Assembly (NCBI GenBank): GCA_018136815.1
Contig: CM030942.1
Span: 2,366,346 to 2,430,345 of the forward strand
Direction of reading: 5' to 3'
DNA length: 64,000 bases
Source of the DNA: Isochrysis galbana
Taxonomy: Eukaryota > Haptophyta > Isochrysidales > Isochrysidaceae
Shown: in pieces, positions 57,499 through 64,000 of the stretch
Layout: every line of letters starts with the position of its first letter
Position numbering within the stretch: position 1 is the stretch's first letter
The notes under the pieces: generated by a model
Told to the model about the DNA's origin: nothing
The model's input: only the letters and a program-made list of their open reading frames with translations
Databases searched by the model: none
Made by a program: the position numbers and the translations under genes

Positions 57499-57994
57499 TT
57501 AACTGTTTACTGCCGGAGCATGCAAATGGATGCTTCAAACGGCATATTTCGTCCCTGCTCGCCAACGCCTTGAGGGGTGCCCATGAGGTGCTGGGGGAGC
57601 CTCAGGGACATCCTTCCCCACATTTCCCACCCATTTTCAACACAATAGGTCGAGATTGTAGTATGGAATTATGGAGAAAATAGGCCCAGGGGCGAAGCAG
57701 CCATTTGGATGCTTCAGTTTACCAAATAATCCACGTGTGCACGTTAGAAAGAGGTGTGAGAGGTTGAGGGGAGGGCGGCGCGGCGCAACGGAGTGGGACT
57801 GGGAGGGAGAGGGGGGGCGGAGGGGGGGGAGGGGGGGGGGAGGGGGGGGGGATCGGAAAAAAATTTGATCATCTCTTTCTTTGCGGAAAGCGTCGCTTAT
57901 ATCGTTGAACATGTCTTCCTCTCTTCTCTCACCTCAAAAAACCAAACATCGAAGCATCCATTTGCATGCTGCGCTCCCGGCAGTAAAGAGTTAA
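57499..57994. mobile_element. TTAA-flanked element with terminal inverted repeats (piggyBac-like MITE)
   Basis: TTAA at 57499 is followed by CTGTTTACTGCCGG-AGC-ATGCAAATGGATGCTTC. At the other end, GAAGCATCCATTTGCATGCTGCGCTCCCGGCAGTAAAGAG precedes TTAA at 57991-57994. The arms pair over about 35-40 bp with a few gaps. Target-site TTAA on both sides is the signature of piggyBac-type transposition. The ~490-bp interior has G-runs and no transposase. Confidence 0.75.
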
Positions 57995-58079
57995 ACACGG
58001 GCCTTAAGTCGCCGACGTCTATCCTTTTTTTGGGTTGTCTTCCCATGCCCGCTTGGGCCGTTCGTGCTGAGTCGGTCTC

Positions 58080-58640
58080 GTGTGCGAATAAGAGAGCTTT
58101 ACACAGGGCAGTGTATCTCTCTATTATTCTTATGAGTATTGATTCTACGATTCTACTGAGTAGTCTATGTTCTCATAGTGGATCCTATAGAAGTCCGTTA
58201 TGATGTATCTCCATGCTAGTATGTATAGAGTGTATATCGCTCTCGGGGCGTCTCCCTTAGAGAATATGAATAGGTTGTCTATAATGATGTCTTCTCTGCT
58301 TCTTTCGGCTCTGGGTGAGAACCTCGCGATTTTGTTCAGCTCGTCCAACACCTTGGTTATCCCAGGGCATTCTCCCAGGTGTGTCGAGGATTAGTTCGCC
58401 GCTCTGCATATGCGGCAAGTGTTTGCTCTGTCGGGGAATCGATTATACGTGCCTACTCGTCTATGTGTTATGTGTTTGAAGTGTAGGTGTGTGTCTCGCG
58501 CCGTCACCATTGGGGACGTATATAGCTTAGCTGGGTGTGCCCATGTGTTTGATGGTATTTGCAGTTTCTCCTCCCATTTGGTCGGTCCTGTGAGGCGCTT
58601 GCGCTTGCGGCTCGCTCGCTAGAGGGCCAGCCATGGTGAG
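58080..58640 (-). mobile_element. LINE ORF 3' end with CCHC motif, degenerate
   Basis: The minus strand reads DRANTCRICRAA, a stop codon, then STHLGECPGITKVLDELNKI and NLFIFSKGDAPRAIYTLYIL. The C-x2-C...H-x4-C arrangement followed by an interrogating helical region is the usual C-terminal zinc knuckle of non-LTR retrotransposon ORF2 proteins. One in-frame TAA at about 58395 and loss of sequence upstream mark it as dead. It may be the 3' end of the same family as the RT at 37.2-38.3 kb, but the two do not overlap and that cannot be tested here. Confidence 0.6.
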
Positions 58641-59690
58641 GTGTGCTACTTCCATGGTGTCGAGCGGCGTTTTGCCGTCCAAAGTGTTTTCATCGGCTAG
58701 CGGGTACTCCAGTCTCTTGTTGGACTTGTAACCTTCTCCCCACCTCGCCGGCGGGGAGTTGTCCTTGAAAATCCATGGATTCTAAGGACTCTGGGACCCC
58801 CCTCCACAATGGCCCCCCCCCGTGGCCCAACGGCAGGTAGATCTCCCACCAAAGTAGTGCGCGACGGCCCCCCTCCCTCCCCCCGCCAGCCCCTGGCCGC
58901 TCAGGTCAGGTGCCCGCCTTTGGGTCCCGTCAGATCTCACCCGAACTGGGCCCTCTGAAGGGTTGCCCGCCATTGCTCCCGACCCCCCCGCGCGGAGGGT
59001 CCGTCGGACCGTCGGCCGATGTCCGACAATGCTCCCAAGACCACCTCCCACCTTGACCCATGGCATGGGCGTGCACATGCTCTCAGGTACCAACTTTTTG
59101 ACAACCTCAGCCTCCTACACCCACGACCGACCGACGAACATGCCGATACAGGTGACGGCGAGCGCGACTCGCTCGCACGGCCGCCACATCTCTGTCACAC
59201 CCAACAGATCACGCACATCAGTGGCAGAACATGCTCGCGAGGGAGAAGCGCTCGGACGACGAGCATGCAGGAGATGATGAGGCTTGTGAACATGTCATCT
59301 TGAGACTTACAGCATAGTCAGTCATGTTTGCTTGTGTATTTGTGTTGTCTTACTTCTTACTTATGGCATAACTGTCGAACACGCGATGACTACAGGCTCG
59401 TAGGCAGAGGGCTGTTCGATCGAGCCGGCAGCTGACGCGGCCGTGAAAGAGTCGTTGTTTGTTGCGGGCGGGAAAATGTCTGAGAGGTCATGGTAGGAGT
59501 AGCTGTCAGTGTCTGCCATCGAGCGCTTCGAGCGGAGAGGTAGGCTGAGGTTCAGAGGATTGCAACGCGTGGCGTCGGAGAGTAGAGACGAGGCTAGCTA
59601 GCGAGCTAGTGGGAGAGAGAGAATGAGAATGAGAGCTTCTTAGGTCCAAGGTAGACACGAGGGGCTACAACGCGGGGACTCAAAAAGTTG
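58641..59690. other. Intergenic, no gene recognised
   Basis: Short overlapping frames only. 58790-59000 is C-rich. 59600-59640 is GA-rich. No coding region or RNA is supported. Confidence 0.4.
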
Positions 59691-61500
59691 CCGATCCACA
59701 GAGACACACAAACTAAACCAAACGGGGCGAAAACTAACCACACTTGGACGGACGGCCAAGCGTCGGCACCAAGGCAACTTAGCGGTCCCAAGATATCTCG
59801 TGGGGGGTCTCTCCGCGCTCCGCGAGGGAAAGGACGCGATCTCGCTCCGAGATTGGCCTCGCGCCCTCCCACTCCCACGCTGCCCCGCCGTGCCCTCGGT
59901 CCCTCGCCCCCCCGCGGCAGGTTCTTTCCCTCGGCGTGCCGTCCGTCGCCTCCGGCCCTCATACTTACCTTCTCTTGATGTCATCAAAAGTTCCATGACC
60001 GTCTGTTGTTTTCTCTCGTCTATCGGTCATATCTCCCCAACGAGATCTGCCCTCGTTGTGTCGGCCTCCCCTCTATCGCATGTCTGCGCGTTGCTGAGTT
60101 GCCTTGGTGCCGACGCCTGGCCGTCCGTCCAGGTGTGGTTAGTTTTCGCCCCGTTTGGGTTAGTTTGTGTGGCTCGGTGTCCTCGAGCTTTTTGTAGCAA
60201 CTTCGTCGAGGCCCACCGTGTTCCCAAGCGAGTCCCCCCGAGTTCTGTTGTATTCCTGCCCATCTGAAGGCTGTAGGCATGAATATTCGTGTAAGGTACG
60301 CGCTCACAATTACAATTGAACAGTTCCCCGTGTTGCCACTGACGCACAAGACACACAGATTCGGATTCCCCATGGTCTCAAGTCCAGGTTTGCAGATTTT
60401 GGTCTCGAAATTTGCGATTCGAATTTTGTTTTTGCTGTTACTATAATTGTTGGCTCGTTTAAGGTAATAAACCGGCATGACTTCGACTTCTCGTTCCGCA
60501 GTTGCTCTGCGAGACTCTCTCTCTCTCTCTCTCCGTCCTCCTCTCCTCGGCCGACGGAGGGAAGTTTCGTCCAAAACATTCTCCGGTCCCAGGATGTTCC
60601 GTGGGGGTCTCTCTGCGCTCCGCGAGGGAAAGGACGCGATCTCGCTCCGAGATCACCCTCGCGCCCTCCCACGCTGCCCCGCCGTGCCCTCGGTCCCTCG
60701 CCCCCCGCGGCAGGTTCTTCCTCTCGGCGTGCCATCCGTCGCCTCCGGCCGTTATATTATTCCCCCCCCCCGCGCGAGGTTCTTCTCCTCCGCGCGCGGT
60801 TCGTTTCCTCCGGCCGTCGTTCGTTCCCCCCCCCCGCGCGCGCTGTTTCCCCCCCTCGCTTCGATTCCTCTCGCGATTCCTTCGATGATTGCCTCCATCT
60901 CGTCCGTTCTTCTTCGCGATTCTCGCGGAGGGGGTACCGATGTTTAACGTTAGTTTCGCCGCGTTTTCGGTGAAAGAAAGGAAGAACGAATGGCACGCGC
61001 CCCGCGTCTCGCGTCTTGTTTCGTCGCCCCTTGCTCGTCGCTTGTCTAGAAGGTCTCTCTGCACATCGCCTTCTTCCCCCCGCGCGAGTTTGGACCTCTC
61101 CTCGACCCTCCGCGTTGGCTTCAGCGGACGAGTTTTCACTTTAACGATAGTTTGAACCCTTCGTTTGCGTAGTTTTGCGCTCTCTTTCCGTATTTCTTCG
61201 CGCATGACGAGCGATCGCGACCTCAGCCTTTGTCGCACGGGGAGGGTTTGTTTATCGTATGATTCCGGAGTGTTTACGTTAGTTTTCTGAGCCCAAGGTC
61301 GTTGGGGTTTGGGTTTCTTGTGAGTGTTTTTGTAGCAACTTCGTCGAGTCCCACCGTGTTCCCAAGCGAGTCCCCCCGAGTTCCCGAGTCTATACCCCGA
61401 GTCAACGAGTCAATACCAGCCAAGCACGCGCCTGAGCCACCCCCAGTCGCCTGCCACCACCTCCCACAAGCCTCCTTCCACACTTCCGCGCCCTCCGTGC
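59690..61500. repeat. LTR-like region: internal direct and inverted repeats
   Basis: Direct repeat 1: 59793-59965 and 60585-60755 (GGTCTCTC(C/T)GCGCTCCGCGAGGG, then AAGGACGCGATCTCGCTCCGA, ending GTCGCCTCCGGCC), about 793 bp apart. Direct repeat 2: 60188-60246 and 61327-61385 (AGCAACTTCGTCGAG(G/T)CCCACC, then GAGTCCCCCCGAGTTC), 1139 bp apart. Inverted repeat: 59699-59781 against 60100-60190 (AACTAACCACACTTGGACGG / CC(G/T)CCAGGTGTGGTTAGTT). The stretch before 61500 probably represents the LTR and leader of the gag element, overlaid by an older duplication. Exact LTR ends are not recognisable. Confidence 0.6.
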
Positions 61501-61524
61501 GTCGTGCGTCGTGCGTCGATCACC

Positions 61525-63699
61525 ATGCCCGTAGTCACCCCCGAGGAAAGCTCCATGAGCTCCCCGCAAGAACCGCATTCCGCGCTAGCTGCCGGCGCGC
61601 CCTCGCAGGCCATCTCCAAGAGTGAGATGAGCCTTGCTCTGACAAGCACAAAATCTTCGCTCGCGCCTTCGGCTCCGGTCGTCACGTCGAGTTCTTCCCT
61701 TGAGAAATCTTCATCGTCCCCGCGTCATGAGCCCGTCTCTTCTTCTTCTCTTCCCGAACTGTTCGGGTCGAAGTCTCCTGGGGAAGAGAGCCTCGTGGGA
61801 CCCCTCCCTTCTTCAAAGGAGAGCCTTTCCGAGCCAGTTCTCCCCCCCTCTCGCCTCTCCGCGCCGACGGTCGAAGTTCCGCCGCCTCCGCGGGCCTCTA
61901 CTCACACCCCGTCAACTGGAGCTGGAATGGGTCCTCTAGCCTCGTCCGTTGCTCCACCGGTGGCCTTTCCTCTCCTTTCTTTCGCTGATCCTTTGCCAAG
62001 TGTTCCTTCCTCTCTCAATCCCTCTGTGGTTGGTGCTGAAGATGATGTGGGTTCCGTCCGGTCCCTCCCTCCTTTCGAGCCCCCACCATATGAAGAGTTT
62101 GTTCCACCCCCGTCGACGTATTCGTACCCCAAACGTAACGTCGTTCCACCTCCGACCGCCACCGTCGGCGCCGCCCAAATCATGGACCAACAAGTCCAGA
62201 TCGAGGCTCTCCGCGGCGCTGTCGACCGCCTCGAGTCCTCTACCCTCCAAGCCGCCCAGCGCCACGAAGAATTTCAGCGAGAGGTGGGGTCTACCTTCAA
62301 CACGATACTCAACATTCTACAGGGCCAAGCGGGCACTACGACTTCGTCTCGAGTCGAAACTTCGCCACCGCTTGTGGAAGAAGGAGACAACTCCATCGGT
62401 GCTCCCCCTGCCTCGGCCAAGTTTCCTTCTCAACCTTTGCCCGCCGCGCCGTTCTCCGTTCCGCCAAATCCGATTTCCGATCCCGTACCCAATACACCCG
62501 TTCCTGTCCCGTCTGTCAAGCCTGTTTCTGATCCCCAACCTCCACCCACCGTCGCGGGCCTCCGCTCGCTTCCAAATCCGGCGACTCGGCGGCATCCCGT
62601 CGATCCAAGCCTCGCCGGGGATGTTTCTGAGCGAGAGGTCATCCTAGCCTCATGGGACCAACTGTTTAACATGTCCCCCTATGAGGTAGCTTCTCTCTAC
62701 AAGAACTCCGACGATTTCGAGCTAATCCACGCCATTCTCAACGGCGGCCTCTCTCGGGCCGGCAATGTTTGGCACTACCGTGTGTTTTTCGAGAAGGAGC
62801 ACGTGACCAAGTAGGCTCGGAGCCGCTTCTTCCTCGACCGCACCCTCCATCACCAAGTCCGAATGGGCAAAGAGCTTTCCGAGATCAAGTTCCCCAAGGG
62901 CCTGGCCTCGGACAACGTCCAGACAGCGGCCACCTCCTGGAATGATTTTCGTCTGTCCTTCATCAAGCCACTCGAGCGCGCCCTCTCGCTCGGCTGCGAC
63001 CACCGTGAAATCTTTACATCCTTGCTAGCGGCCGCCAACTTGTGCACCACCGGCAACCAAAGGATTTACGCCTTCCTCCTCGATCTCGCCGAAGATCCGG
63101 TTCTCTCTCTCAATCCCGCGCTGGCCTGCGACGTGCTTCTCCGCAAGTGCGACGCCACCTTCGCGGCCAACGTGCCCGGCTTCGCCAAAGACTCCGCCTC
63201 CATGGAGTGGGACCGCCTCGTAGCCCGTGAAGCCGGCTCCGATCTCTTAGAGTTATCCAAGAATTTGGTGCGCGCGTACGTCCGCAAGATGGGTGACGCG
63301 AAGGTGGATGCCACGACGGTCTGGGACCACCCAAACATGTCGCACGATATCAATCAACGATTCGAGTCCATCATTCGGAACGACAAGGTCGACGCGGCTC
63401 GCGGCGTGGATAACGCGACCAAGTTCGGCGAGTGTCTTGCGAAGACTCGCTTCCGCGTCGAGAACCACGAGCTCCCTCGTTCGGCCCTTTCGTGCGTCAA
63501 CCTCTGCCAGCGCTACCTGAGCCCGTACGAACAAGCCCGCGCTGGCCAACAAGCGTCGGTCACGGTCGCCGCCGTGACGCCGCCGGCGACTACTTCCAAG
63601 TCCACCAAGACCGCCAAGGTTGCTAAGACTGCCTCTAACCCGCAGACACTACGGCTTCGATGGTCGCCGCCGTCCAAGCGGCGGTGGCCGAGGCATTAA
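61525..63699 (+). mobile_element. gag-like ORF of an LTR retrotransposon, with in-frame TAG
   Basis: From MPVVTPEESSMSSPQEPHS at 61525 the frame runs to TAG at 62812-62814, then continues in the same frame (ARSRFFLDRTLHHQVRMGKE) to 63699, about 724 codons. The N-terminal third is Ser/Pro-rich and disordered, then a coiled-coil-like QQVQIEALRGAVDRLESSTL, then a helical capsid-like region (SWNDFRLSFIKPLERALSLG, LLAAANLCTTGNQRIYAFLL, SALSCVNLCQRYLSPYEQAR). At about 63645 the coding potential moves to another frame (MVAAVQAAVAEALKSQNNNS onwards) which stays open to the window edge. No zinc knuckle, protease or RT is in view. The 5' segment occurs twice more, degenerate, at 38.8 kb and 49.7 kb (-), as expected of a multi-copy element. 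Lineage cannot be set without pol. Confidence 0.75.
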
Positions 63700-64000
63700 A
63701 ATCGCAAAACAACAACTCGAACCGCAAGGCGACTGGCGCTGACAATCGTCGGGCTCCGCCTCCGCCTACGAATTACTCCGCATCGTCTCCGTTACCGGAC
63801 GCACTTCTTGACCGTCCCCTCGGCAAAAGCACGTCTTCCCGTCGCCAATGTGATCCCCCTCCGAACGGCCTTGGGCTTCCGGCCGATTCGGGCCTCTCGG
63901 AATGGGATCCAGGTAGCTGGTCTCGAGCGCGAGCCCGCTTCTGGCAAATCTCTCGTTACGCGGGTCACCCGGCCCTTCGCGCTGCGCTCACGCGCTGCGT
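63640..64000 (+). mobile_element. Continuation of the retroelement ORF in a shifted frame
   Basis: After the frame change near 63645 the sequence reads SMVAAVQAAVAEALKSQNNN, then a Pro/Ser/Arg-rich stretch (NRRAPPPPTNYSASSPLPDA) and LSEWDPGSWSRARARFWQIS at the window edge, with no stop. A single-base shift from the gag frame could be programmed or a mutation. The rest of the element is outside the window. Confidence 0.55.

Overview
This window looks like GC-rich nuclear DNA from a flagellated unicellular eukaryote, most plausibly a haptophyte-like or other secondary alga. The evidence: multi-exon genes with GT-AG introns (phases check across at least six genes), a near-complete BBS5 (a ciliary gene), eukaryote-only proteins (Rab GDI, ELOF1, RanBPM-type SPRY/LisH/CTLH, a condensin-like HEAT protein), very GC-rich third positions, abundant (CT)n/(GA)n tracts and heavy load of mobile-element debris. 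Three 100-base runs of N (8758-8857, 25926-26025, 51026-51125) are assembly gaps. The lineage is an inference; nothing in the window names the species.

Layout. 1-2.4 kb: dispersed repeat and low-complexity DNA. 2.4-4.2 kb (-): Rab GDP dissociation inhibitor, head-to-head with an intronless 1170-aa condensin-like HEAT protein (5.2-8.7 kb, +). 10.6-12.6 kb (+): membrane protein made of two Frag1/DRAM/Sfk1-like halves. 14.0-17.2 kb (-): a single-exon FkbH-type HAD/GNAT + acyl carrier protein + ankyrin fusion. 18.3-19.5 kb: an AT-rich orphan ORF, a 67-bp minisatellite and a MITE. 19.9-20.2 kb (+): ELOF1. 21.8-24.0 kb (-): BBS5 in eight exons. 26.7-29.8 kb (+): an 815-aa chromatin-reader/2-oxoglutarate dioxygenase fusion. 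30.9-31.9 kb: 200-bp tandem repeats fused to a gene fragment. 32.7-34.2 kb (-): two-domain fluoride exporter. 36.0 kb: truncated FkbM methyltransferase. 36.6-38.8 kb: broken LINE and Gypsy pieces. 40.6-41.1 kb: small membrane protein. 43.2-43.7 kb: MGQ-start protein with an in-frame stop. 45.8-47.0 kb: Cys-rich protein in four exons. 50.5-53.0 kb: secreted proline-rich protein broken by a gap, plus a small basic protein. 54.7-56.7 kb: RanBPM homologue. 57.5-58.0 kb: TTAA-flanked element. 58.1-58.6 kb: LINE 3' piece. 59.7-64.0 kb: LTR-retrotransposon-like element with gag.

The cellular genes are housekeeping or signalling genes with no operon-like logic. The two most striking are multi-domain fusions: the FkbH-ACP-ankyrin protein (a self-contained glyceryl-carrier module by family precedent) and the PHD-chromo-MBD-like-HMG-PHD-Tudor-like-PhyH protein (a candidate chromatin-targeted oxygenase). 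Most spliced genes have a long purine/pyrimidine microsatellite a short distance upstream of the start codon. The intergenic space is filled by at least five recurring repeat families, listed separately.
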